64,000 bases of DNA from Staphylococcus gallinarum (GCF_000875895.1 NZ_JXCF01000001.1:186001-250000); one strand, 5' to 3'; shown: positions 44,473 through 53,439, counted from the stretch's first letter. Notes: generated by a model from the sequence alone, not told the origin. Numbers and translations: made by a program.

Positions 44473-45657
44473 TTATTTCCCCCTTGCCTTGAAGTATACT
44501 TCGTCTTTATTTTCTGGTTGTAAACTATCACGTGTAATCTTAAAGGGCGAGATGTCTTGAGTCGTTTCACCATGGATAATGAGTTCTCCTAAAGCTTCTC
44601 CTACTGCACTGGAAAATTTATAGCCATGCCCCGAAAAACCAGCTGCAATAGCAACATGATTATAATCAGGATGTGTATCTATGATAAAGTTTTCATCTGG
44701 CGTATTAGTAAACATACATGTCTTACCTACATTGATATTGCCATGTGCTGCTTGCATATAATTAGATAAAAATCCTCGAATATCTTTCTCATCTTTTTCA
44801 TAGGCACCAAAGGTCTTGTTATAATAACTTGGATCTATATCATCTCCATTATCATAACGCCCTATCTTTAACCCCGTACCATCGATTGAAGGGAATCCAT
44901 AATAAACACCAGAAGGCACATCCGCAAAAAATCCTGGAAAGCCATCAGATTTATATAAAATGTCATCAGAATCAAACCACGCAATTGTTTGTCTCGACGG
45001 TTGGATGTTAATATTAATATTTAACTCATTTAGTAATTTCTTATTCCAAGCACCTCCTGAAATGATCAGTTTATTAGCCTCAAACGTATCATCTGGGGTA
45101 TGCACCTTTACAGAGTCATCAAATATTTCAATATCCATTACAGGTGAATTGACCTTTAACTCTGCACCTACTGATAAGGCAAGTCGTTTCAATGTTCTAA
45201 TACAAGCACTAGAAAACAATACACCTGCTTCAGGCTCATAGCACCCAATTTCACCTTGAGGCATAGTTATTCCAGGCCATCTTGCATTTACATCGTCTGC
45301 AGTTAGTGTCTCAATATTCAGACCATATTTCTGACCACCTTCAATTGCCGTTTGAACAAAACCAGATGTTGCAGGACCAAACGTTAAGACACCTGTCTGT
45401 GTAAATATTCGTTCATTCGTCTTTGCTTGCAGTGCATGCCATAACTCTTGTGCGCGTAAGGCTAATGGAACATATGCATAACCCTCTCCACATGCATGCC
45501 TGATTAAACGTGTGTCGCCACTATGACTTCCATTTTCATGTGGTGGATCAAATGCATCAATGAGTAAAGTCTTTTTGCCTTGCTCAGCTAAATAATAGCC
45601 TGCTGCCATGCCCATAGAACCAGCGCCTACTACGATAACGTCATATTTATTTGTCAT
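44473..45657 (-). CDS. N-methyl amino acid oxidase, MSOX/SolA type flavoprotein
   Basis: A 394-residue FAD enzyme of the monomeric sarcosine oxidase/N-methyltryptophan oxidase family. The Rossmann motif is VVGAGSMGMAAGYYLAEQGKKTLLIDAFDPPHENGSHSGDTRLIR with the typical GSHSGDTR. The cysteine that carries FAD covalently is Cys314 in VGKTCMFTNTPDENFIID. The C-terminal GFSGHGYKFSSAVGE completes the site. It demethylates N-methyl amino acids, releasing formaldehyde and H2O2. Sarcosine or N-methyltryptophan cannot be separated by sequence here. Confidence 0.88.
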   Translation of the reverse strand: MTNKYDVIVVGAGSMGMAAGYYLAEQGKKTLLIDAFDPPHENGSHSGDTRLIRHACGEGYAYVPLALRAQELWHALQAKTNERIFTQTGVLTFGPATSGFVQTAIEGGQKYGLNIETLTADDVNARWPGITMPQGEIGCYEPEAGVLFSSACIRTLKRLALSVGAELKVNSPVMDIEIFDDSVKVHTPDDTFEANKLIISGGAWNKKLLNELNININIQPSRQTIAWFDSDDILYKSDGFPGFFADVPSGVYYGFPSIDGTGLKIGRYDNGDDIDPSYYNKTFGAYEKDEKDIRGFLSNYMQAAHGNINVGKTCMFTNTPDENFIIDTHPDYNHVAIAAGFSGHGYKFSSAVGEALGELIIHGETTQDISPFKITRDSLQPENKDEVYFKARGK

Positions 45658-45725
45658 AACTATCTCCCCCCATTTTCTATAATTAAGTATAATTGGAGCA
45701 CTTTCCCCTCGTAAAATAGGTATCA

Positions 45726-45753
45726 GAGATAGCTACTATCTCAATATGAGATA
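45726..45753. promoter_or_regulatory. Overlapping GAGATA palindromes upstream of the oxidase gene
   Basis: GAGATAG-CTA-CTATCTC (45726-45742) runs into a further GAGATA (45748-45753), giving three alternating copies of one half-site about 70-95 bases upstream of the oxidase start. A regulator binding region is likely; the neighbouring LysR protein is one candidate. Confidence 0.5.
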
Positions 45754-45774
45754 TTAAATATAAATTCAATACAT

Positions 45775-45817
45775 AAAAAAGCCAGAACAATAAATGCACT
45801 GAGCATCTTGTTCTGAC
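45775..45817 (-). terminator. Terminator of the SDR gene
   Basis: Minus-strand stem GTCAGAACAA and TTGTTCTGGC followed by TTTTTT; 17-base loop. Confidence 0.85.
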
Positions 45818-45825
45818 CTCATTCA

Positions 45826-46572
45826 TTATTTATGATCTGTCGTTCCTAACGTCATACCACCGTCTACTACAATTTCCGTTCCCGTACAATATGCACTTTC
45901 ATCAGAAGCTAAAAATGCAACTGCTTGAGCAATATCCATCGGTTGCCCAATACGCTTTAATGGTATTTGCTCATAAAATTCATTTCCTTCATTACTATCG
46001 GAGAACATACCTGTATTCACGCCACCTGGATGTACCATATTCACGCGTATGCCATAGTCTCCTAGCTCCATTGCCGCTGCTTTTGACATTGTTGTCACTG
46101 CAGCTTTAGTTGAAGCATATAATGATGATTCATGAATAGGTGAAAATGAAGAAACAGAGACCGTGTTGATTATAGATCCTGATAGCTGTACTTTCATCTG
46201 TTTAGCTACATATTGCATACCTAAAAATGTCCCGATTTGATTCGTTTGGATTAACTTTTTGTATGAAGCTAAGGTCGTTTCTAAAAATGGTTTATTCAAG
46301 TAAATTCCCGCATTGTTCACAAGAATATCAATTTTACCAAACGTCTTTACCGTTTTCTGTATAGCATATTTCCAATCATCTTCGTCAGTCACGTTTAATT
46401 GAATTGATAACGCATCATTTTCCAATGTTTCTTCAACGTCTATCGCATCTCTTAAATTACGCGCTCCTACTACAACATTGGCTCCTAATGCATCAAAGTG
46501 TTGTGCAATCACCTTACCTTGTCCACGATTTGCTCCCGTAATTAACGCAACTTTCTTAGTTAAATCCGGCAT
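45826..46572 (-). CDS. Short-chain dehydrogenase/reductase
   Basis: A 248-residue classical SDR. Cofactor loop TGANRGQGK (near 12-20), NNAGIYLNKP, the active site Ser in NTVSVSSFSPIHESS and YASTK (Tyr and Lys), then the C-terminal GTEIVVDGGMTLG. Substrate unknown; 3-alpha-hydroxysteroid or acetoin/diol-type activities are typical guesses for this subgroup. Start: the second of two ATGs, 6 bases after AAGGGGG. A single-gene unit with its own terminator. Confidence 0.85.
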   Translation of the reverse strand: MPDLTKKVALITGANRGQGKVIAQHFDALGANVVVGARNLRDAIDVEETLENDALSIQLNVTDEDDWKYAIQKTVKTFGKIDILVNNAGIYLNKPFLETTLASYKKLIQTNQIGTFLGMQYVAKQMKVQLSGSIINTVSVSSFSPIHESSLYASTKAAVTTMSKAAAMELGDYGIRVNMVHPGGVNTGMFSDSNEGNEFYEQIPLKRIGQPMDIAQAVAFLASDESAYCTGTEIVVDGGMTLGTTDHK

Positions 46573-46760
46573 AAACATCCCCCTTGAACGTACTTTTAAT
46601 TATCAAAATTATAACAAACAACAATTATATTTACTCGTATTTATAATTATGTATAGAATTAATCTTTTTAGAAATCTAAATATAATAAGTATGATAAATA
46701 GTCCTACTGAGTCACATGTTCACGTATCATCATTCGTATTTAATACGCATTATAAAACGC

Positions 46761-46795
46761 AAAAAATCCATCGATTTAAATAAACCGATAGATTT
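46761..46795 (-). terminator. Terminator of the aldo/keto reductase gene
   Basis: Minus-strand stem AAATCTATCG and CGATGGATTT with one mismatch, followed by TTTTGCG. Confidence 0.7.
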
Positions 46796-46851
46796 CATGA
46801 TTCAATAACGCTTTGGCGGATGAGTTTATCCAATCGTTTCACTCTGCTATA

Positions 46852-47835
46852 TTAATATACACCTCTAATGTGTTCTGCCACCTCATTTTGATAAAACTGT
46901 CTCAATTGTTCATACTCTGCTTCAGAAAATGATTGTGTATTTAATGTTTCTAAATTACCTTTAACTTGCTCTAAATTTTTAAAGCCTGGTATCACGGCAG
47001 TAACAGCTTCATGGTCAAGAATCCAACGCAGTGCTGCATTTGTCATTGATGGTCGATCATCAGCAATCCATCTTAATTGATCTGCTAACTCAACACCTTT
47101 TCTTAATCCAAGACCAGCAAACGTCTCTCCCACATTAAATGATTCACCATTTTCATTAAAATTACGATGATCATCCGCTTCAAATGTACTATCGACAGTA
47201 AATTTACCTGTTAACAATCCACTTGCTAATGGTAAGCGCGTAAGTATACCAACACCTTGTTGATGCGCTTCAGAAAGCAAGCGCTCCAATGGTTTTTGTC
47301 GGAATATATTAAAGATGATTTGTAGACTTTCTACATTAGGATACTGTAAACAAATCAGTCCTTCCTCAACTGATTCTACACTCACACCATAATGTTTAAT
47401 TTTCCCTTCTGCTTTCAATTGATCTAGAACTTTAAAGACACTACCTTCTCTTAAAATTTCAGTGGCAGGACAGTGAATTTGAAATAAATCAATAGACTTT
47501 CTATTTAAACGGCGTAAGCTATCCTCACAATATGCATTAACCGTTTCATAAGTGTAATTATTTGGATCTGCAATATCTCCTTGTCTACAAAACTTTGTGG
47601 CTATATAGATTTCGTCTTCTTTTCCTTTTGTCGCTTGTGCTAATAACTCCTCACTATGACCATCGCCATAGACATCTGCAGTGTCAAAGAAATTCACCCC
47701 TTGCTCAATGGCATACTCAAGTGACGCTAAAGCAGCTTCATCATTTGTTTTTCCCCATGCACCACCGATGGCCCAAGTTCCAAAACTTACCTCACTAATT
47801 TTCATGCCTGTCTTTCCTAGTTCACGATATTGCAT
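46852..47835 (-). CDS. Aldo/keto reductase
   Basis: A 327-residue AKR barrel. The tetrad is visible: Asp and Tyr in NFFDTADVYGDGHSE (49-63), Lys in IYIATKF and His in DLFQIHCPA. The NADPH site follows in the C-terminal half (VIPGFKNLEQVKGNLE). It reduces aldehydes or ketones, probably in detoxification or sugar metabolism. Start: ATG after AAAGGGG. A single-gene unit. Confidence 0.9.
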   Translation of the reverse strand: MQYRELGKTGMKISEVSFGTWAIGGAWGKTNDEAALASLEYAIEQGVNFFDTADVYGDGHSEELLAQATKGKEDEIYIATKFCRQGDIADPNNYTYETVNAYCEDSLRRLNRKSIDLFQIHCPATEILREGSVFKVLDQLKAEGKIKHYGVSVESVEEGLICLQYPNVESLQIIFNIFRQKPLERLLSEAHQQGVGILTRLPLASGLLTGKFTVDSTFEADDHRNFNENGESFNVGETFAGLGLRKGVELADQLRWIADDRPSMTNAALRWILDHEAVTAVIPGFKNLEQVKGNLETLNTQSFSEAEYEQLRQFYQNEVAEHIRGVY

Positions 47836-48023
47836 TATATTTAACCCCTTTTCCTTTGAAAGTCAATTTATGAAATAGATGTTGAAAATATCTAGTAACT
47901 GAATACCTACTGCAGATTACAGCCCACACATAAAGTGTTTTTTGTCCGTACAACCCATAAATTTAATCCGATTATATCAATAAATATTACAATGACAAAC
48001 GAAATTGCTTTGAGTACTGAATA

Positions 48024-48061
48024 TAAAAAAATAACCTATTGGACTGAACCAATAGGTTATT
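48024..48061 (-). terminator. Terminator of the LLM-BCCT operon
   Basis: Perfect 13-bp stem AATAACCTATTGG with loop ACTGAA and complement; TTTTTTT follows on the minus strand, 33 bases after the BCCT stop. Confidence 0.9.
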
Positions 48062-48093
48062 AATACAGTTGAAACATATCAACAATGCTTTGT

Positions 48094-49668
48094 TTAATCT
48101 TTACTAATTATCTTCTCTTTATGCTTTTTAGGTTGTTTTTCAGGAACAAGGTTTTGCGCAACTGCCAATTTGTGCGCAATCTTCGGAGCCGTCCATACCA
48201 CAGGTAACATAATAATAGATATTGGTACTGCGGTGACAATGATAAACGACTGAATCGCATCAATACTACCTTCTCCTATATTAATCAAGATAATTGAAAT
48301 AACTGCCATAATTGCTACCCAGAATACTCGAACCATCTTAGGTGGATCTCCCTCACCAGTAACAGACATCGAAATTGAAAACGACATTGTATCTGCTGTA
48401 GTAATGACAAAGATAAGCGTTAATATTAACAATACAATCACTAACACTGTACCTAATGGTAAATGGTTCGCAATTGAGATAACTGCTGCTGGCAAGCCCT
48501 TTTCAGATAATGGATTACTAATCGCACCACTATCCTTAGTTTCATAAAATAAACCACTGCCACCCAAAATTGTAAACCAAACATGAGATACGACACTTGC
48601 AACAATAGATACTAAAATAAATATCTCACGAATCGTACGTCCTTTTGAAACACGAGCGACTAGCATGCCCATTAGTGGACCATAACCAATAAACCAACCA
48701 AAGAAGAATAACATCCATGACCCAGCCCATTTGTTATCTCCTCTAAATGTACTAATTTCTAGAAACTTCGTTAAGTACACACCGTAAGATGAAATCAGTG
48801 TATCAATAATAAATCTACCAGGACCAATTAATACGATAAATACCGCTACACCAATTGCCAACCAAACATTTAATTTACTCAGAAACTGAATTCCCTTTTC
48901 AATACCTGTAGTAGCTGAAATTGTAACGATAATCATTAAACCTACCACAGACAATACTTGAGTCGTTAAATTATCTGGTATACCTAGAATACTATGCAAC
49001 CAATAACTAAATTGGAAACCGAAGAAACCTATCGTCCCTATCGTTCCAGCTACTGCACCTAGAATACAGAATACATCGATAACTGATCCTGTATAATTTC
49101 GTTCTATTTTGTCTCCAAATACTGGATAAAGCAAAGTTCTCGGTCTTAATTTCATACCTTTATTGTAATGTGCATACATAATGACGATACCACTCACTGC
49201 ACCATAAATTGCCCATGCCGTGAAGCCCCACGAAGTAAAACTCTGTGCCATTGCAGCAGGTACTGCAGCCATACTCTTATCTTTAATACCACTTCCCATA
49301 GTTGGTGGCACATCAATAAAGTAATACATCGGTTCAGCAGCCGCCCAGAATATAGCCCCGGCACCTAACCCAGATGTAATAACAATGGCAGCCCATTTAA
49401 AATAACTCATTTCCGGTTCAGTAGCATTCCCTAAACGGACGTTTCCATATTTTGAAAATGCTAGGAACAATCCAACCGCAAAAGTGGCTAATAATAACAC
49501 CTGCCAAAAAGCACCAAAATAAGTAATCGATAATTGAAATCCTGTCTTAACTACGTGCGACGTTGCTTGAGTAAACAGTGATGACATAATTACAAATAAT
49601 ACGAGTATGCCACCACTAACGGAAAAAACTGGCCAATCTATTTTATCTTTCCAATTTGAAAATTTAAT
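48094..49668 (-). CDS. BCCT-family transporter, probable AUU start
   Basis: A betaine/carnitine/choline-type transporter with about 12 helices. The first ATG (49587) lacks a ribosome site and would cut off helix 1. The 27 upstream in-frame codons encode KFSNWKDKIDWPVFSVSGG and then ILVLFVI, the normal BCCT N-terminus with WPVF and helix 1. No ATG, GTG or TTG occurs there; the candidate start is ATT at 49668, 9 bases after GAGAGG and overlapping the TAA of the LLM gene. From it the protein is 524 residues. The substrate box reads WMLFFFGWFIGYGP where betaine carriers have a YWxWWxxW pattern, so the substrate may differ from betaine. The C-terminus is Lys-rich. Confidence 0.82.
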   Translation of the reverse strand: MKFSNWKDKIDWPVFSVSGGILVLFVIMSSLFTQATSHVVKTGFQLSITYFGAFWQVLLLATFAVGLFLAFSKYGNVRLGNATEPEMSYFKWAAIVITSGLGAGAIFWAAAEPMYYFIDVPPTMGSGIKDKSMAAVPAAMAQSFTSWGFTAWAIYGAVSGIVIMYAHYNKGMKLRPRTLLYPVFGDKIERNYTGSVIDVFCILGAVAGTIGTIGFFGFQFSYWLHSILGIPDNLTTQVLSVVGLMIIVTISATTGIEKGIQFLSKLNVWLAIGVAVFIVLIGPGRFIIDTLISSYGVYLTKFLEISTFRGDNKWAGSWMLFFFGWFIGYGPLMGMLVARVSKGRTIREIFILVSIVASVVSHVWFTILGGSGLFYETKDSGAISNPLSEKGLPAAVISIANHLPLGTVLVIVLLILTLIFVITTADTMSFSISMSVTGEGDPPKMVRVFWVAIMAVISIILINIGEGSIDAIQSFIIVTAVPISIIMLPVVWTAPKIAHKLAVAQNLVPEKQPKKHKEKIISKD

Positions 49669-50977
49669 GTGAAGTTACCTCTCTTTTTATACGTTCTCTT
49701 AATGTTTGTTCAGTGTATTCAGTTCTAAATAATCCTCTTTCTTGCAAGATGGGAATCACTTTATCGATAAATGCTTCAAACATGTCAGGATATGTCGGCG
49801 GCATTAAAATAAAGCCGTCACAACTTCCGCTCTCAAACCATGTTTGCATCATATCGGCAACCATTATTGGATCACCGACAATCGTCTTATGTCCCATCCA
49901 AGTATCTACGCGTGCAATTAAATCTCTAAATGTTAATCGTTCAACCTCCACTGCTCGTTGTATCGCTTGATAACGTGCTTTCGACCCAACCTTCACGGTT
50001 AATGATTCATAAGGAGGTAATTGAGGTACCGGGTCATCTAAATGCCATTCAGTTGTATCTTGACCGATACTTTGCTCGATTTGCTGAATCTTCTTTTCAA
50101 TATCTGTATAGACATTTAACGCAGCAACCTTTTGCTCTGCTTCTGCAAGAGTATCTGCCACATAAACAGATAACCCAGGCAACACCAATGGTCCCGCTGC
50201 ATTATCGTCAAGTTGTGCTACTCGCGATTCAATATCTGCTTTAAATTGCTTAGCATCAGCTTGATTCCAAGCAATAGAAAAGATCATATCCACATGTTTC
50301 GCCGCTAACTTACGTCCAGGAATGGATGTGCCAGCCTGACATAATACCGGATATACCTGTGGGCTTGATGGTAAGTTAATCGGTCCTTTGACTTGGAAAT
50401 ACTTACCTTTATGGTTGATTTCCTTCACAAGTGAAAAATCAATACCTTTCCCCGATTGTCTATTATGAATGAGCGCCCTATAGTCAAACGATTGCCACAG
50501 TTTCTTTAATACAGTTACAAATTCATCCGCGCGTTCATATCGCTGTTCTAAAGGTGGTAAGGCTTCCATCGAATGGTTCTGTCCTTCAATATCAAGTTGT
50601 GAAGTGACGATATTAAGTCCTGCTCTACCATTACTAATATGATCCAAACTACCTAGTAGTCTTGCTACATTATATGGATCATAGAACGTCGTAGATATTG
50701 TACCGATTAAACCAATATGTTTGGTGACTTGAGATATCGCTGTTAAAGCTGTTATAGGTTCTAGAAAATAAGATAAATGACCTGTATGTTCACCTGATAT
50801 GTATTGTCCATCTGCTAAAAATATTGCATCAAGACATCCACGCTCAGCTATTTGAGCTAATTCTTGCTGATAAGCGATAGAACCAATTTGCTCAATCTTA
50901 GAATCCTCTAACCTCCAAGATGACGGATGCAAACCCGTACTATAAACAAGTGAAGCCAAATGCATTTGCTTCTTCAT
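49664..50977 (-). CDS. LLM-class flavin-dependent monooxygenase (NtaA/SnaA/DszA family)
   Basis: A 437-residue luciferase-like monooxygenase using reduced FMN. Signature stretches are LDAIFLADGQYISGE, VARLLGSLDHISNGRAGLNIVTS (near 110-132), PVLCQAGTSIPGRKLAAKHVDMIFSIAWNQADAKQF and GSCDGFILMPPTYPDMFEAFIDKVIPILQERGLFRTEY. Paralogous to the enzyme at 34647-35957 (shared VIPILQER...LRE end and SLDH.S.GRAG.NIVTS). Its stop overlaps the presumed AUU start of the BCCT transporter, so both are translationally coupled. Start: ATG after AGGAGG. Confidence 0.88.
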   Translation of the reverse strand: MKKQMHLASLVYSTGLHPSSWRLEDSKIEQIGSIAYQQELAQIAERGCLDAIFLADGQYISGEHTGHLSYFLEPITALTAISQVTKHIGLIGTISTTFYDPYNVARLLGSLDHISNGRAGLNIVTSQLDIEGQNHSMEALPPLEQRYERADEFVTVLKKLWQSFDYRALIHNRQSGKGIDFSLVKEINHKGKYFQVKGPINLPSSPQVYPVLCQAGTSIPGRKLAAKHVDMIFSIAWNQADAKQFKADIESRVAQLDDNAAGPLVLPGLSVYVADTLAEAEQKVAALNVYTDIEKKIQQIEQSIGQDTTEWHLDDPVPQLPPYESLTVKVGSKARYQAIQRAVEVERLTFRDLIARVDTWMGHKTIVGDPIMVADMMQTWFESGSCDGFILMPPTYPDMFEAFIDKVIPILQERGLFRTEYTEQTLRERIKREVTSH

Positions 50978-51217
50978 AATAACCTCCTGATTGGGTCACA
51001 AATTAAAAAACTTATGTATTAGTGTAACAAACTTACACAGACTATTGATGTGTTATTTGAAAATAAATTAATTTTTTTAAAGATAAAAATAATTTGTAAA
51101 CAAAGTAAGTATAATCATTAAAATAGTTCTATATTTATACGAGATTTTTGAAATACAAGACGACCGGATGTCTTAATAATTTTTAATGTAGTACTACACT
51201 CTCCCTATAAATACAAA

Positions 51218-51254
51218 ACCTCCAATGCAGCTAAAAACACAGCGCACTGGAGGT
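51218..51254 (-). terminator. Terminator of the small membrane protein pair
   Basis: Stem ACCTCCAATGC and GCACTGGAGGT with one mismatch; minus-strand continuation GGTTTTGTAT. Confidence 0.75.
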
Positions 51255-51270
51255 CATTTACTTCGCCTAT

Positions 51271-51693
51271 TTATTCATATGTATGATTTGTAGTCGATAC
51301 AGTTGATGATTTTTTATAATGATGTTCGATAATACCTAAATAAATACCATTAATCAGGGCAAACAGACTCCACAATATCCATTTATCCATGATTTCATCC
51401 ACATTAAAGTATAGTATCAGTCCAACTATTATAATATTGAGAAACGCCAAAGCTTGAAAATTGAAAATAAAATTACGTATCTTTCTATTTCTAAACTTTC
51501 CCCATGTATATAATATGCCGTTCAATATCAACAGTACACTGTATATACACATAATTATGAATTGGTTTTCGGCATAGTCCCCAAGGCCCATCGTATCACT
51601 ACCAATAATATTTATCATCGACACAATAAAAAAGAGTATTACTAAACTAATTCTGATCTTTCGCTCCCATTTCAATATCTTTGGAGCTTCCAT
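51271..51693 (-). CDS. Four-helix membrane protein, unknown function
   Basis: A 140-residue protein with helices at about 14-30, 43-63, 76-95 and 104-121, and a short Ser/Thr-rich C-terminal tail. No motif recognised. The ATG follows AAGGCGG by 8 bases and lies within the last 47 bases of the preceding membrane protein gene, in another frame, which points to translational coupling. Confidence 0.7.
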   Translation of the reverse strand: MEAPKILKWERKIRISLVILFFIVSMINIIGSDTMGLGDYAENQFIIMCIYSVLLILNGILYTWGKFRNRKIRNFIFNFQALAFLNIIIVGLILYFNVDEIMDKWILWSLFALINGIYLGIIEHHYKKSSTVSTTNHTYE

Positions 51694-51916
51694 ACGTTAA
51701 TCCGCCTTTGAATTTGATTATTTGTGCTTTTGATTTAACATTAACTACAAATTTTTGAATTAAATATTTTATTACAACAGATAAAACTACAAATATAATG
51801 AATGCCCCTATCTGTTGAACTACCTTAATATCAAATATAGTCATAATAGCAAGTATGCCCCATACACCGACACACCAAATAGCAAATATGATATTACCTA
51901 GATATGTTCTATTCAT
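51647..51916 (-). CDS. Small two-helix membrane protein, unknown function
   Basis: An 89-residue protein with helices at about 8-28 and 33-53, then a basic, soluble tail ending SSKDIEMGAKDQN. The gene end overlaps the next membrane protein gene by 47 bases, unusually long for unrelated genes. Start: ATG after GGTAGGAC. I do not recognise the family. Confidence 0.68.
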   Translation of the reverse strand: MNRTYLGNIIFAIWCVGVWGILAIMTIFDIKVVQQIGAFIIFVVLSVVIKYLIQKFVVNVKSKAQIIKFKGGLTYGSSKDIEMGAKDQN

Positions 51917-51981
51917 TTTGTCCTACCTTCATTCAAATTAAATTCATTCCCAATACAAATTACCAATTAAGTGACTATTAG

Positions 51982-52455
51982 TTATGTATATTTTGGATTT
52001 TCACCATATTGATTCGGTTCTTTTTGTCCACTTGTCACACAAAGTGCAATTGAAATAATACATAGTACTACAAAAATAACCATTAAGATGCCCCCTATTG
52101 CCATAATAATACTCTCTGGTATCGGTAGATTATTAATGCCTTGATAAACTGGACCAAATTCTAAAATACTAAATAGTATCGTTAGTCCATAAAGGACCGT
52201 TGCAAATTTCATAGTCATACCGATGTCATGATTACGTCTAACTGTTACAGTATACATTCCAATTGTCGTTGCTATATTAAAAATAATTGCTATAGTTAAA
52301 GCAAACCAATTGGGTATAGGTAACACGCTATTTAGTAATGAACCTACTATTGATACGATAATATTCATCAAAACTGGGTACCAAAACGCTTTACGTCTTG
52401 CTCTGTCATTAATATTAAACATATTAATCCAAAACAACTTGTAATAATGAAACAT
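51982..52455 (-). CDS. DUF805 family membrane protein
   Basis: A 157-residue protein with four helices. The start FHYYKLFWINMFNINDRARRKAFWYPVLMN fits the DUF805 pattern (aromatic region, then GRxxRxxFW) and TVRRNHDIGMT near 75 fits the conserved RRLHDxGxS turn. Family function is unknown. The upstream frame extends 23 codons, but AAAGGAT precedes this ATG. It lies beside two other small membrane genes on the same strand. Confidence 0.82.
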   Translation of the reverse strand: MFHYYKLFWINMFNINDRARRKAFWYPVLMNIIVSIVGSLLNSVLPIPNWFALTIAIIFNIATTIGMYTVTVRRNHDIGMTMKFATVLYGLTILFSILEFGPVYQGINNLPIPESIIMAIGGILMVIFVVLCIISIALCVTSGQKEPNQYGENPKYT

Positions 52456-52656
52456 AATTCTAATCCTTTCCTTATATAATAATGTTTCCTTCAGTTCATA
52501 ATGATATAACAACAATTTACACAATACAATAAAATATAATAATTATATTTATCAAAAAATTATAAATGTTTATATATAGACTCTACACATTTTTAATAGT
52601 AGACTTTTCTTATAAATACAAGTAATAAAATTGATGAAAATAGGGTGGAATAGTTG

Positions 52657-53238
52657 ATGAAAAATATTATTGAATGGATTGTTTCTATTGCAATAGGTGT
52701 AGCGGTTGCTTGGATTGTAACTGCATTTTTATTAACAGGTTACACGGTAAGCGGAAGTTCTATGGCACCTACGTTCGAAGATGGCGATAAACTTGTCGTC
52801 AATAAACTATCAACACGTATGAACACGATTGATAGAGGCGATGTCATTATTTTCCATGCAACGAAGAAAGATGATTATATTAAACGCTTAATTGGTAAAC
52901 CTGGAGACACCGTAGAAAGTAAAAAAGACAAACTTTATATTAATGGTAAACTAGTAAAAGAACCATATTTAACATTAAACAAGAAAAATAAAATCGAGAA
53001 ATACCTCACTGAAAACTTTGATGTATCAGATACAAAGCACTCCGGTGGTAAAAAGAAAATTCCAAAAGGTAAATACTTAGTCCTAGGAGACAATAGATTC
53101 GTAAGTAATGATAGTCGCAAGGACTTAGGCCTAATTTCAAAAGATTCTGTTGTAGGTAAAGTGTGGTTCAGATGGTTACCAATGAGTGAAATGAAATTTA
53201 GTTTTTATCCAAAATCATTCGACAAAGTAAATGAATAA
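52657..53238 (+). CDS. Type I signal peptidase (SpsB-like)
   Basis: A 193-residue membrane-anchored serine protease that removes signal peptides. One N-terminal helix (about 8-27). Catalytic Ser35 in VSGSSMAPTF and Lys76 in DDYIKRLIG correspond to Ser36/Lys77 of S. aureus SpsB. GKYLVLGDNRFVSNDSRKDLG is box E. Both catalytic residues are present, so it should be active, unlike SpsA. It stands alone rather than beside an SpsA homologue and is clearly divergent from SpsB, so it may be an additional paralogue. The ATG is the second codon of a TTG-ATG pair after GGGTGGAA. Confidence 0.88.
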   Translation: MKNIIEWIVSIAIGVAVAWIVTAFLLTGYTVSGSSMAPTFEDGDKLVVNKLSTRMNTIDRGDVIIFHATKKDDYIKRLIGKPGDTVESKKDKLYINGKLVKEPYLTLNKKNKIEKYLTENFDVSDTKHSGGKKKIPKGKYLVLGDNRFVSNDSRKDLGLISKDSVVGKVWFRWLPMSEMKFSFYPKSFDKVNE

Positions 53239-53272
53239 CACTTTCTATACGCGATATTATAGAGTTTAAAGT

Positions 53273-53303
53273 ATCCTTCCATAAATAATGGAAGGATTTT
53301 TTA
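53273..53303 (+). terminator. Terminator of the signal peptidase gene
   Basis: Perfect 10-bp stem ATCCTTCCAT and ATGGAAGGAT with loop AAATA, followed by TTTTTTAT. Confidence 0.9.
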
Positions 53304-53390
53304 TACCTCCTTTATTTATCCTCTAATAATGCGGCCATTTCAAATTATAAATAATTTTAACCTATTGTTATTTTAGAATAAGTATAATAT

Positions 53391-53427
53391 AATCTATTAA
53401 ATCGTAACGATTACGATTTAATAGATT
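53391..53427. promoter_or_regulatory. Zur box upstream of the CobW GTPase gene
   Basis: A 37-bp palindrome with 17-bp perfect arms (AATCTATTAAATCGTAA and complement) around CGA. Its core ATCGTAA-CGA-TTACGAT is the Firmicute Zur box. A TATAAT at 53383-53388 adjoins it, so zinc-bound Zur would block transcription. Confidence 0.88.
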
Positions 53428-53439
53428 AGGAGGATTTTT

